DNA from: Myxococcales bacterium
GTDB lineage: Bacteria; Myxococcota_A; Polyangia; Polyangiales; GCA-016699535
Assembly (NCBI GenBank): GCA_020633325.1
Contig: JACKDX010000001.1
Location: 930,001-994,000 of the forward strand
Length of the DNA stretch: 64,000 bases
Direction of reading: 5' to 3'
Below are positions 27,019 through 35,707 of the stretch, in pieces. A program made the translations under genes and the position numbers. Positions within the stretch are counted from its first letter, which is position 1. Every line of letters starts with the position of its first letter. The notes under the pieces are model-generated. The model was not told where the DNA came from and searched no databases. It saw nothing but the letters and a program-made list of their open reading frames with translations.

Positions 27019-27758
27019 CAGGGGAAAAACCCTCGTATGAGGAGCATCGAAAAGATGTTGCTCATGGCATGTAACCACACGCTCACCCCGATGCCGCGAA
27101 AGAGCGCTCGTGCCCATCCAAACCATAATCCCGGAACAAACACCAAGAGTCGGTAAGGATCTGGGGTCGCAATCGTGTGCAAGATAGCAAATAGGAGCGC
27201 TTGCAATAGCCACGCTGGAAGCGACATCTGGGCGCCGAGCACGCGCCGCGTGGCGGGAAACGCATCCCCCAAACGCGTCTGGATGTAGCCGCGAAACAAC
27301 ATTTCCTCAGGCAACGCTATGAGCACCAGCTGAGCAAGTCCAAATGAGGGAAGGCCTTCCAATCCACTCCATGCGAACGCACGGCCGGGCGCTACCCACC
27401 AGTAAAATCCCAAAGCGAATACCGGAAACACGCTCAAAGCCAGCGCCGACGCGACCAGAAGTGATCGGGCCATTCTCGGAAGGGCGCGTTCGAGGAGGTT
27501 CCAAAGATCCGTAAAAAACCCTGTCGCCTTTGCGGGAGGATCAAAAAGGCCGCCAAGTTCGATCCCAAAGTGGGCCAACCCCCGCGGATCCCTTTTCGCA
27601 TAACGAAGGGTGATCGCCATAAACAACCCCGCAATCAGGACTGGAACGAGATTCTGTTGGAGCCATGTCGATGGAAGATGGCAAAGCACGCCCGTCACAA
27701 GGGCTATCCCGCTATAAACCATTAGCACTTCCTTAAGGGCCCCTGTGTTTTTAGCCAT
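27018..27758 (-). CDS. CPBP-family intramembrane metalloprotease
   Basis: A 246-residue multi-pass membrane protein with about six hydrophobic segments. The CPBP/Abi motifs are present: PEEMLFRGYIQTRL (EExxxR), AILHTIA (second His), and HAMSN near the C-terminus. Members cleave prenylated proteins, process sorting-signal proteins (myxosortase-like) or act in bacteriocin immunity. Which applies here is unknown. It is coupled to birA by a one-base overlap. Confidence 0.9.
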   Translation of the reverse strand: MAKNTGALKEVLMVYSGIALVTGVLCHLPSTWLQQNLVPVLIAGLFMAITLRYAKRDPRGLAHFGIELGGLFDPPAKATGFFTDLWNLLERALPRMARSLLVASALALSVFPVFALGFYWWVAPGRAFAWSGLEGLPSFGLAQLVLIALPEEMLFRGYIQTRLGDAFPATRRVLGAQMSLPAWLLQALLFAILHTIATPDPYRLLVFVPGLWFGWARALFRGIGVSVWLHAMSNIFSMLLIRGFFP

Positions 27759-27843
27759 GGCCCAACTTATAGCGCGCGGCTTGACGAGGACGGTAGAGGG
27801 ATTAAACTCCCCCGTTTACGGCGCGAACGGCTAGGAGCAACGC

Positions 27844-29712
27844 TTGATTCCAGATGCCAAGGTAGCGGAAATCCGCGAGCGCACCGATATATCGTCGCTG
27901 GTGTCGGAATACGTTCGATTGCAGCGTTCTGGCGGGAGCGCCAAGGGGCTGTGCCCATTTCATGCCGAAAAGACGCCATCTTTTCATGTGCATCCAGGTA
28001 GACAGTTTTTTCACTGTTTTGGCTGTCAGGCTTCAGGCGATGTGTTTACGTTTTTTATGCGCATCGAGGGACATTCGTTTAATGATGCGGTGCGCATTTT
28101 GGCAGAGCGCGCCGGTGTGGAGCTCGAAGTCAGTCGCGTCGAAGCTTCAAAAGAGCGCGAGAGTCGCACGCGGAAGCAACGCCTATATGCACTCTTGGAC
28201 GACGCGGCGGGCTACTTTATACGGCAGCTTCGAGAGAATCCCATGGCTTATATCGCTAAGGCGGAGCTCGAGCGGCGCGGCGTAAATGCGGCTACGGCGG
28301 AGACTTTCCGTCTAGGCTACGCGCCACATGGGTGGGACCATTTGGTTCAGTACTTGGCGCAGCGCGACTACTCGCCAGAAGAGTCAGAGCAGTGCGGTTT
28401 GATCGTGCCGCGGCGTTCCGAGAATTCCGCGCGTTCGTTTTCTGAAGGGCACTACGATCGTTTCCGGCACCGGTTGATGTTCCCCGTCTCGGACACCCAG
28501 GGACGCATCATCGCCTTTAGCGGCAGGCTGCTCCCCGATCCGGAGAATGAAGGGGCTCAAAGCCGCCCGCCTTCAGCCAAGTACATCAATAGCCCGGAGC
28601 ATTCCTTGTTTCGTAAAGGGGAAGTGTTATTCGGATTACACGAGGCACGCGTGGCCATCCGACAACACGGAGTCGCCGTGCTCTGCGAGGGCAACTTCGA
28701 TGTGCTCGCCCTTCACCAAAGTGGCGTTCGCCATGTAGCGGCTCCCCTTGGCACTGCCCTCACCGACATGCAAGTTCGGCTTCTACGGCGATTTGCAGAA
28801 CGCGTGATTCTGATCTTCGATAACGATGCGGCGGGCCGAAAAGCCATGCGGAACGCATATCCCCATTTGAGCGCGATAGGATTAAAAGCCCAAGTCGTTA
28901 TGCTTCCGCCTGGGAGTGATCCAGACAGCTTCCTTAGTGCGCATGGGGAAGAAGCGCTACGTCAGCAGCTTGAGCATGCCCGCGGCATTATCGAGTTCAT
29001 CATCGACGACAGTGCTGAACAATGTGGATCAGACGCCGCTTCAAGGGCACAGGCGATCGTCGCGCTGGCTCCTATCCTCAAAGAGGTCGGCAATCCAATT
29101 GAAATGCAGTTATACACTGAACGCATTGCCAGGCGTTTCGCCATTCACGACATCAAGGCCGTGGAAGCTCAGTTGCGCCAGGCGGGTGTGTCCTCGGCCC
29201 GGTCGAGCCGAAACGGCGTGCGCCGCGCCCCAACATACGCAAAAGGGCAGAAGGCGGCAGGCGGGAGGCGGCATACCGTCGAATGGCTCATTTTAGGAGC
29301 ATTCATCGATAATCCGGATCTTTTTCATACCGTAGAAGCAGAAATCTTCGGCAAGCTTTTGACTGACCCCCAAGTTCGGGTCATCTTTGAGGCTTCAGCA
29401 GAGGTGGTCAAGGAGCGGGGTTACTTGGAGGCGGTACGGGTTCTCGAAGCCATTGGGGATATTCCAGCCCGCTCACGGCTAGAGCGGCGCCTCACGCTTC
29501 AAAAGCATGACCCGGACGCCGCCCGAGAGGTATTACAGAGGGGACTTCATCAATTGGCCAAACAAAAGATAGAACGCGAGTTGCCCGCGCTCGCAAGGCA
29601 AGTTAAAGAAGCCCGCAGCCTTGGAAATGAAGAGCAAGCCCTCGAACTGACCAAGGATCGCGACCGGCTGTTTCGCAGTGCACAACAAGCGATGCAAATT
29701 GTAAAGGGGTGA
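27844..29712 (+). CDS. dnaG: DNA primase DnaG
   Basis: A 622-residue primase. The N-terminal CHC2 zinc finger is CPFH...CFGC (residues about 39-63). The catalytic core carries the PxSAKYINSPEH region and TOPRIM motifs CEGNFDVLAL and ILIFDNDAAGRKA. The C-terminal ~150 residues are the DnaB-interacting helical domain. The start is a TTG preceded by AGGAG with 5-nt spacing, which matches the usual IPxxxVxEI beginning. It is followed without a gap by rpoD, the dnaG-rpoD part of the macromolecular synthesis operon; no rpsU is seen. Confidence 0.97.
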   Translation: MIPDAKVAEIRERTDISSLVSEYVRLQRSGGSAKGLCPFHAEKTPSFHVHPGRQFFHCFGCQASGDVFTFFMRIEGHSFNDAVRILAERAGVELEVSRVEASKERESRTRKQRLYALLDDAAGYFIRQLRENPMAYIAKAELERRGVNAATAETFRLGYAPHGWDHLVQYLAQRDYSPEESEQCGLIVPRRSENSARSFSEGHYDRFRHRLMFPVSDTQGRIIAFSGRLLPDPENEGAQSRPPSAKYINSPEHSLFRKGEVLFGLHEARVAIRQHGVAVLCEGNFDVLALHQSGVRHVAAPLGTALTDMQVRLLRRFAERVILIFDNDAAGRKAMRNAYPHLSAIGLKAQVVMLPPGSDPDSFLSAHGEEALRQQLEHARGIIEFIIDDSAEQCGSDAASRAQAIVALAPILKEVGNPIEMQLYTERIARRFAIHDIKAVEAQLRQAGVSSARSSRNGVRRAPTYAKGQKAAGGRRHTVEWLILGAFIDNPDLFHTVEAEIFGKLLTDPQVRVIFEASAEVVKERGYLEAVRVLEAIGDIPARSRLERRLTLQKHDPDAAREVLQRGLHQLAKQKIERELPALARQVKEARSLGNEEQALELTKDRDRLFRSAQQAMQIVKG

Positions 29713-29714
29713 AC

Positions 29715-31637
29715 ATGGCGAGTAAAGTAGTTAACACGACGAAGGTAGACGAAAAGAAAACGGCTACTCGCGCTCGCAAGCCGCGTGCTCGCTCGCGTTC
29801 TAAGGCTAGCGAAAAGGACGGTTTTCGATTGCGCGGTAACGAGCCGAGAGAGATCCAGCGCTTGGTTGAACGTGGCCTGGCCAAGGGGTTTCTCACCTTC
29901 GATGAAATCAACGACGGCTTGCCGCCTGACATGATCAGCTCAGATCAAATTGATTCTCTGATGGGCATCATTCGCGCTGCGAAAATTGAAGTGACGGACG
30001 CACCCAATCGTTCCCACGCGGCGGAGGGCTTAGATGATGGGATAGTAGCCAGTGTCCCTCTCCCAAGCACCATCCCGCCTCCGGCTGCATCTGAGGCCCC
30101 TCCCAAATTTCTGGGCAAAGAGGCGGAGGAAATCTATCAGGCCAAGTCCAACGACCCAGTGCGCATGTACTTGCGCAAAATGGGCTCAGTATCCCTGCTT
30201 ACCAGGGAGGGCGAGGTTGAGATCGCAAAACGCATTGAAGACGGCGAGTGCAAAGTCTTCGATATTCTATTGAATTCCCGTGTGGGCGTGCATGAGATCA
30301 TCGATCTGGGAGAGCGCCTGAAGAAGGGAAAGATCCGCGTCAAAGACGTGGTTAAGGATGCAGACACCGAAGAAGAGACTGAATTTGATGAGGAGGGCGC
30401 CACCAAACGCGTCATTAAGCTCATCGAAAAAGTGCGCCGATTTGAAGCCCAAACTGGGAAGATCAAGAGTGAACTCAATGTCGGAAAGCGTTTGACAGAT
30501 CGCCAAAAGAAGGCCCTACAAACGCAGCTCGAAAGAGGCCGCAAAGACTTACTGGGCGCTTTGCTCGCCATACGACTTAGTAAGAAGCAAGTGGATCAGA
30601 TCATCGATCGGATTAAGGCCTATTCCCGCCGGATTGAACAAACCGAAGCCGCCGTTGAGAACGCCGAGCGGATTGCTGGAGGCCTGAAAATCCGCGAGAT
30701 CAGGAAAGCCATCAAAGAGATTCAGGGGAGCCAAATGGTGGAAAAGCGCGTCAATCGTCGCCTGAAAATCAGCCTATCCGATTTGATGCGCGCAGACGAG
30801 CTCGTGAAAGAAATCCAAAAGACCACCAAGAAGATCGAGGACGACTTAGGCCAGCCCATTGATGTCTTTCGCGTGACGTATCGCGAACTTCACAGAGGAG
30901 AGCGTCAGGCTGAGGTAGCCAAGGCCGAGTTGGTTGAGGCGAACCTCAGGTTGGTCGTCTCAATCGCCAAGAAGTACACCAACCGCGGACTGCAGTTCTT
31001 GGATCTCATTCAGGAAGGGAACATTGGCCTGATGAAAGCCGTCGATAAGTTCGAGTACCGCCGAGGCTATAAGTTTTCGACCTATGCTACGTGGTGGATC
31101 CGGCAGGCCATCACCCGGGCGATTGCTGATCAAGCCCGGACGATTCGTATTCCTGTTCATATGATCGAAACTATCAATAAGCTGATACGCACCTCCCGCT
31201 ACCTCGTGCAGGAACTCGGCCGAGAGCCCAACCCTGAAGAAATTGCCGAGAAGATGGAGCTACCTTTGGACAAGGTCCGTAAGGTGCTTAAGATCGCGAA
31301 AGAACCAATCTCATTGGAGACCCCCATCGGCGAAGAGGAAGACAGTCACCTTGGAGATTTCATCGAGGATAAGTCCGAGTTGTCTCCGGTTGAGTCGGTG
31401 ATCAACTTTAACCTCGAAGACCAAACCCGAAGCGTTCTCAAAACGCTTACCCCTCGGGAGGAAAAAGTTCTGAGAATGCGGTTTGGTATTGGCGAAAAGA
31501 GCGATCACACCTTGGAAGAAGTCGGCCAAGACTTCGAGGTAACCCGCGAGCGCATTCGGCAGATTGAAGCCAAGGCATTGCGCAAGTTGCGGCATCCAAG
31601 CCGATCGAAACAGCTCCGTAGCTTCATCGACCACTAG
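29715..31637 (+). CDS. rpoD: Primary sigma factor RpoD (sigma-70)
   Basis: A 640-residue housekeeping sigma factor. An alkaline N-terminal tail precedes region 1.1 (residues about 40-90). Region 1.2 is DPVRMYLRKMGSVSLLTREG. A long charged non-conserved region covers about 165-390. Region 2 contains EANLRLVVSIAKKY, FLDLIQEGNIGLMKAVDKF and STYATWWIRQAITRA. Region 3 is RTIRIPVHMIETINKL and region 4 ends VTRERIRQIEAKALRKLRHP. A GTG at 29709 overlapping the dnaG stop is an alternative start. The lysine/arginine-rich first 30 residues are unusual. Confidence 0.97.
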   Translation: MASKVVNTTKVDEKKTATRARKPRARSRSKASEKDGFRLRGNEPREIQRLVERGLAKGFLTFDEINDGLPPDMISSDQIDSLMGIIRAAKIEVTDAPNRSHAAEGLDDGIVASVPLPSTIPPPAASEAPPKFLGKEAEEIYQAKSNDPVRMYLRKMGSVSLLTREGEVEIAKRIEDGECKVFDILLNSRVGVHEIIDLGERLKKGKIRVKDVVKDADTEEETEFDEEGATKRVIKLIEKVRRFEAQTGKIKSELNVGKRLTDRQKKALQTQLERGRKDLLGALLAIRLSKKQVDQIIDRIKAYSRRIEQTEAAVENAERIAGGLKIREIRKAIKEIQGSQMVEKRVNRRLKISLSDLMRADELVKEIQKTTKKIEDDLGQPIDVFRVTYRELHRGERQAEVAKAELVEANLRLVVSIAKKYTNRGLQFLDLIQEGNIGLMKAVDKFEYRRGYKFSTYATWWIRQAITRAIADQARTIRIPVHMIETINKLIRTSRYLVQELGREPNPEEIAEKMELPLDKVRKVLKIAKEPISLETPIGEEEDSHLGDFIEDKSELSPVESVINFNLEDQTRSVLKTLTPREEKVLRMRFGIGEKSDHTLEEVGQDFEVTRERIRQIEAKALRKLRHPSRSKQLRSFIDH

Positions 31638-31660
31638 CCCCTCTGCGGCAGTAGTTTTTC

Positions 31661-31736
31661 GGGCCTATAGCTCAATGGTTAGAGTCCCCCGCTCATAACG
31701 GGGTTGTTCCAGGTTCGAATCCTGGTGGGCCCACCA
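31661..31736 (+). tRNA. tRNA with anticodon CAT (elongator Met or lysidine-type Ile)
   Basis: Acceptor GGGCCTA/TGGGCCC, D arm GCTC..GAGT, anticodon stem CCCCG/CGGGG with loop CTCATAA, T arm CCAGG TTCGAAT CCTGG, discriminator A, and encoded CCA. The G1-C72 pair excludes the initiator. Met versus Ile2 cannot be told from the sequence. It lies 23 nt after rpoD. Confidence 0.93.
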
Positions 31737-31790
31737 CTGGTGCTTGCGTACTTAGGCCGGGCTTGGTATCCGTCTGACGCGCAAGATTTG

Positions 31791-31863
31791 GGGCTGTTAG
31801 CTCAGGCGGTAGAGCAGCGGGCTTTTAACCCGACGGTCGCAGGTTCGAGTCCTGCACGGCCCA
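31791..31863 (+). tRNA. tRNA-Lys (anticodon TTT)
   Basis: Acceptor GGGCTGT/ACGGCCC, D arm GCTC..GAGC, anticodon stem GCGGG with loop CTTTTAA (anticodon TTT), T arm GCAGG TTCGAGT CCTGC, discriminator A, no encoded CCA. Confidence 0.95.
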
Positions 31864-31975
31864 CCCACACGGCAGACCGCCTGTTTGACCTTACATATGG
31901 CGCCATGCGCCCGGATAGGGATACCCCGTAATTGGCTAACAAAATCAATACGTTTTAAAAATATCGCATCTCGAT

Positions 31976-32016
31976 TTGACAGGGCACTGTATTAGTGTAT
32001 TACTTAGCTAATACAC
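31976..32016 (+). promoter_or_regulatory. Promoter with palindromic operator of the GntR/ABC module
   Basis: A perfect -35 (TTGACA, 31976-31981) is followed after 16 nt by TATTAC (31998-32003) as -10. The perfect inverted repeat GTGTATTA-N6-TAATACAC (31995-32016) covers the -10 and ends one base before the regulator's ATG at 32018. This is the expected layout for autorepression by a YtrA-type GntR regulator. It leaves no room for a Shine-Dalgarno site, so the first gene is probably translated from a very short leader. Confidence 0.75.
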
Positions 32017-32017
32017 A

Positions 32018-32428
32018 ATGTTGAGCGGCTTTCCCATCTATATTGTTCCGAGCTCTGGCGTACCAATCTACCGCCAGATCATCGATCAGGTCCAGGCACA
32101 AGTCGCGAGTGGCCGCATGGCCGTTGGACAGTTCCTGCCATCGGTACGCGAGACAGCCGCCGCGCTGGAGATTAATCCGATGACCGTCTCAAAAGCATAC
32201 GCTTCCCTGGAACAGCTCGATGTCGTCGAGCACGTACGAGGAAGGGGGATGCGAATCAGCTCGAATAAGCCTGCTGACAATGCCTCACAGAGCCTCGTCC
32301 AGGTGCGCTCACTATTCGAGCAGGCGGTTGCGCGCTCGCATCAACTTGCACTTACAAAGGAAGATGTTTTGGAGATGATCGATCCACTTTTGGATCAGCT
32401 GGGTAGTAACAACGATTGCAAAGGATGA
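32018..32428 (+). CDS. GntR-family (YtrA subfamily) transcriptional repressor
   Basis: A 136-residue regulator. The N-terminal winged helix reads PIYRQIIDQVQAQVASGRMA, then GQFLPSVRETAAALEINPMTVSKAYASLEQ (shown in pieces), and the C-terminal ~45 residues form a short helical dimerisation tail. Short C-terminal domain and linkage to an ABC-2 exporter are characteristic of the YtrA group, which responds to cell-wall-active antibiotics or peptides. A palindromic operator overlaps the promoter. The next gene follows after 4 nt, forming one operon. Confidence 0.92.
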   Translation: MLSGFPIYIVPSSGVPIYRQIIDQVQAQVASGRMAVGQFLPSVRETAAALEINPMTVSKAYASLEQLDVVEHVRGRGMRISSNKPADNASQSLVQVRSLFEQAVARSHQLALTKEDVLEMIDPLLDQLGSNNDCKG

Positions 32429-32432
32429 AATT

Positions 32433-33314
32433 ATGTCCAGATCTGTCTTGAACGCGACCAACGTCCACAAAAGCTTTAAGAAGACGCTCGTGCTGTGCGG
32501 CGTCGATCTTTCCTTACACCGGGGCAGTGTGATGGGGCTGCTCGGAAAAAACGGCGCAGGTAAAACCACTTTGATAAAATGTGCGCTCGGAATGCTCAAA
32601 ACAAACGCGGGCAATATTGAGGTACTCGGCGAAGATGCCTGGAAGCTTAGCGCACCGGCCAAGACTCGCATAGGTTACGTGCCGCAGACATTTCAAGGAT
32701 ACCGCTGGTTCAAAGTGAAACATTTGATCGCCTACACGGCTGCATTTTATCCAGCTTGGAATGAAAAATTATGTGAATCGCTTTTGCGGAGCTTTGAAAT
32801 TGATGCAAGCGTGCGAGTTGACAAACTGTCTTTGGGTCACAAGCAGTCGCTGGCGTTCATTTTGGCGATTTGCCATGCACCGGACCTTCTGATCCTGGAT
32901 GAACCAGCAGCCAGCCTCGATCCAGAAGCAAGACGTCATTTCTTGAGCACAGTGTTGCACCATGTCGCACATCACGAGGGTAGCGTGCTGTTTTCTACGC
33001 ATATTACCTCCGACATTGAGCGAGTTGCAGACAGCATTGCTGTCTTGAAATCAGGAAAGATTTGTTACCAAGGCAGTCTCGATCGACTTAAAGAGTCGAT
33101 TAAGCGTGTGCACCTGCATAGCAGCATGCCAATACCCCGGCGCCTAAGCATGCCAGGTATTCTGCGTCAGGAAATCAGTGGTCTGGAGGCCATGCTGACA
33201 GTCGATATGGCAGAGCCGGCTCTTATTGCACAGCTGCAGAATGAGCTTAATGCAACAATCACTACCCAAGACCTAAATATTGAGGACATTTTTCTGGAGC
33301 TGCACCATGATTAG
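32433..33314 (+). CDS. ABC transporter ATP-binding protein (ABC-2 / YtrB-like)
   Basis: A 293-residue ATPase. Walker A GKNGAGKTT is at about residue 40, a Q-loop is in YVPQTFQGYRWF, the signature reads LSLGHKQSLA (with H in place of the usual G), and Walker B is LLILDEPAASLDPEARR. The H-loop is FSTHITSD. The C-terminal 80 residues are the accessory region of ABC-2 exporters. A GGATG ribosome site precedes the ATG. It is coupled to the permease by an 8-bp overlap. The exported substrate is unknown. Confidence 0.93.
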   Translation: MSRSVLNATNVHKSFKKTLVLCGVDLSLHRGSVMGLLGKNGAGKTTLIKCALGMLKTNAGNIEVLGEDAWKLSAPAKTRIGYVPQTFQGYRWFKVKHLIAYTAAFYPAWNEKLCESLLRSFEIDASVRVDKLSLGHKQSLAFILAICHAPDLLILDEPAASLDPEARRHFLSTVLHHVAHHEGSVLFSTHITSDIERVADSIAVLKSGKICYQGSLDRLKESIKRVHLHSSMPIPRRLSMPGILRQEISGLEAMLTVDMAEPALIAQLQNELNATITTQDLNIEDIFLELHHD

Positions 33315-34575
33315 CCAAGTTTTATTGAGTTACATGCGACGTCCTGGGATTGTGATATTGGTGATTGGGGCGCTACTGCTGTCGATTCCTTTCCGATCAC
33401 CTGGCACGAATGTTCCGCTATTGCTGTTTGTTCCGGTCGTTGCCTTTGTGTTGGGTTTCAGCCTGCGAGAGCAATTGGCTCATTCGACTGCGCAGATTAT
33501 CCCCCACTATAATTCAGTGCATGTACGGATTGCGTTTGTCATGGGCTTGCTTTTTTGGGTCGTCGTCCCGTTGGCATTCGTGTACGAGACGTTGGGGTTT
33601 CACGGTTGGCTGCACCTCATGCCTGGTTTTTTGCTGCTAGGAACTCTTAGCCTGTGTATTAGTTACTTCTTCGGCCCTCTAGGTTTTTTTATTGTGCCCG
33701 TGTTGACATTATGGGCGGCAGTAAAGTTGGAGACGTTTACCCCTGAGAAGTTTGATGCGAATGCCTATTTGACTATACAAGGGCTGACTGTAACGGCAGC
33801 CATTGTGTTGTTGGGGTATCTCTACCATCGAGCACGGGTAGCCACAGCATCGAAGCCGCCCTTCTGGCACCGTAACAACCAACTCAGGGATATGTTCGAT
33901 GTCCTTGGAGATGGGCATTTCGGGAGACACAAAATTGCAAGCAACGTACCTGCGGGATCGTTTTCCAAGCTCAAACTTGACAGCATCTTGTCGCTGACCT
34001 CTTTGCTGCTATCGGGATCTCGCATAAACCCATGGCAACTGGGTATTTACGTTTTGCCCGTGGTTATGATCAATATTATAATGCCAGACACGCGCGTGAA
34101 TGGGATGTTAGGCTGGCTCGCGCTCTTTGGCGCTTGGGGCTATGTCTCTAACAGAGATTTCGGCTATGAGCTCTTGCTCAGCGTGTCTCGCAAAACCTTC
34201 GTACGTTCGATATTACTAGCGCTCTTCAGCCTCACTTTGCTTCTAAATTTGCTCCTGTTCGGGGCGGTTCTATTGGCAGGGCTAATCAATCGAGAGGTAA
34301 TGTATCACATCGATTTTGGTGAAGCCCGGTATAGTATAGTGCTTAGTTGTGCCCTGAGTCCTGCGTTAGGAGCGTTTATGGCAAGATCAAGGACCAACAA
34401 GGCCTTTAACTGGTCGAGGATGCTGGCTCTTTGGATAGCGTGTTCTCTGCTGATCGCCATTAGTCACGTCATAAGACAACGTTTTATGGACTTGTCGTAC
34501 TTAGGCCTCGTGTTAGTTGCAGCAGCGTGTATCCTCAGCGCCTATCGCACGCTTATTCACGCGGACTTCACGTGA
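33307..34575 (+). CDS. ABC-2 type membrane permease
   Basis: A 422-residue very hydrophobic protein with roughly ten membrane segments (for example IVILVIGALLLSI, LLLFVPVVAFVLG, FWVVVPLAFVYE, TLLLNLLLFGAVLLAG). No sequence motif identifies the substrate. ATG 33307 overlaps the ATPase stop, indicating coupling; the 9 codons upstream in frame are inside the ATPase gene. With the ATPase it should form a homologue of YtrB/YtrC-type exporters that respond to envelope damage. Confidence 0.85.
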   Translation: MISQVLLSYMRRPGIVILVIGALLLSIPFRSPGTNVPLLLFVPVVAFVLGFSLREQLAHSTAQIIPHYNSVHVRIAFVMGLLFWVVVPLAFVYETLGFHGWLHLMPGFLLLGTLSLCISYFFGPLGFFIVPVLTLWAAVKLETFTPEKFDANAYLTIQGLTVTAAIVLLGYLYHRARVATASKPPFWHRNNQLRDMFDVLGDGHFGRHKIASNVPAGSFSKLKLDSILSLTSLLLSGSRINPWQLGIYVLPVVMINIIMPDTRVNGMLGWLALFGAWGYVSNRDFGYELLLSVSRKTFVRSILLALFSLTLLLNLLLFGAVLLAGLINREVMYHIDFGEARYSIVLSCALSPALGAFMARSRTNKAFNWSRMLALWIACSLLIAISHVIRQRFMDLSYLGLVLVAAACILSAYRTLIHADFT

Positions 34576-34669
34576 GGCGCTGTTGCCCCGGAGTGGGCAA
34601 TACATTACCCGAGGTTTCGATAGGTTCTAGCCCTTAGCCGCCAGATCGAGTAGGCTCCGCCGCACTTTC

Positions 34670-34745
34670 GTCCCCATCGTCTAGTGGCCTAGGACGCGAG
34701 CCCTTCAAGCTCGTTACGCGGGTTCAAATCCCGCTGGGGACGCCA
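34670..34745 (+). tRNA. tRNA-Glu (anticodon TTC)
   Basis: Acceptor GTCCCCA/TGGGGAC, anticodon stem CGAGC/GCTCG with loop CCTTCAA (anticodon TTC), T arm GCGGG TTCAAAT CCCGC, discriminator G, encoded CCA at 34743-34745. It is followed directly by the 86-bp tandem repeats, each of which repeats the last bases of this gene. Confidence 0.96.
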
Positions 34746-35533
34746 TTTTGCTATGCAAAAAGCGTAACGAGCGGGATTTGCAAATCCCCAAGGCGCGGAG
34801 GCACGAAGTGCCGAGCACCTGGGGGACGCCATTTTGCTATGCAAAAAGCGTAACGAGCGGGATTTGCAAATCCCCAAGGCGCGGAGGCACGAAGTGCCGA
34901 GCACCTGGGGGACGCCATTTTGCTATGCAAAAAGCGTAACGAGCGGGATTTGCAAATCCCCAAGGCGCGGAGGCACGAAGTGCCGAGCACCTGGGGGACG
35001 CCATTTTGCTATGCAAAAAGCGTAACGAGCGGGATTTGCAAATCCCCAAGGCGCGGAGGCACGAAGTGCCGAGCACCTGGGGGACGCCATTTTGCTATGC
35101 AAAAAGCGTAACGAGCGGGATTTGCAAATCCCCAAGGCGCGGAGGCACGAAGTGCCGAGCACCTGGGGGACGCCATTTTGCTATGCAAAAAGCGTAACGA
35201 GCGGGATTTGCAAATCCCCAAGGCGCGGAGGCACGAAGTGCCGAGCACCTGGGGACGCCATTTGCTATGCAAAAGCGTAACGAGCGGGATTTGCAAATCC
35301 CCAAGGCGCGGAGGCACGAAGTGCCGAGCACCTGGGGGACGCCATTTTGCTATGCAAAAAGCGTAACGAGCGGGATTTGCAAATCCCCAAGGCGCGGAGG
35401 CACGAAGTGCCGAGCACCTGGGGACGCCATTTTGCTATGCAAAAAGCGTAACGAGCGGGATTTGCAAATCCCCAAGGCGCGGAGGCACGAAGTGCCGAGC
35501 ACCTGGGGGACGCCATTTTGCTATGCAAAAAGC
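34746..35533 (+). repeat. Nine tandem 86-bp units plus an 18-bp partial unit, fused to tRNA-Glu
   Basis: Units start at 34746, 34832, 34918, 35004, 35090, 35176, 35261, 35345 and 35430; a partial one runs 35516-35533. Lengths are 86 except 85, 84 and 85 in units 6-8, which have lost single G, T or A residues. Otherwise the units are identical. Each contains three symmetric blocks: TTTTGC-TAT-GCAAAA, the 16-bp palindrome GGGATTTGCAAATCCC and GGCAC-GAA-GTGCC. Each ends in CTGGGG(G)ACGCCA, the last 12 bases of tRNA-Glu. The unit also holds, inverted, CAAATCCCGCT and GCTCGTTACGC of the same tRNA. The arrangement recalls the E. coli tyrT repeats that carry the tRNA 3' end (rtT RNA). It may be a processed RNA array or a recombination product. 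Confidence 0.95.
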
Positions 35534-35707
35534 TATACATGCTTGGCCGCCCACGGTTGCAACTCGACCTCGCCCATGTGACCGCTGTGTCGCTCCATTG
35601 AAACACGCGCGGGCGCGCTACAACTGAGGCCAGCCACTATGCATAACCCGAAAAACGTAATCCCTGGAACCCTTGCATGCATCTCGCGCGAAGGCTAGCG
35701 CAAACTG
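35534..35707. other. Spacer after the repeat array, nothing recognised
   Basis: About 170 bases between the array and the downstream end of a leftward gene. No gene, tRNA or further repeat unit was seen. Confidence 0.3.

Noticed and set aside
31704..31931. 75-residue frame across the tRNA pair
   Set aside because: It overlaps two tRNA genes and has no coding signature.
34748..35366. Series of ~63- to 79-residue open frames within the repeat units on both strands
   Set aside because: They merely repeat the array sequence, begin mostly at TTG without ribosome sites, and exist because the 86-bp period cycles through all three frames.
34746..35533. CRISPR array
   Set aside because: Units are 86 bp, contiguous and lack unique spacers; no cas genes are nearby.
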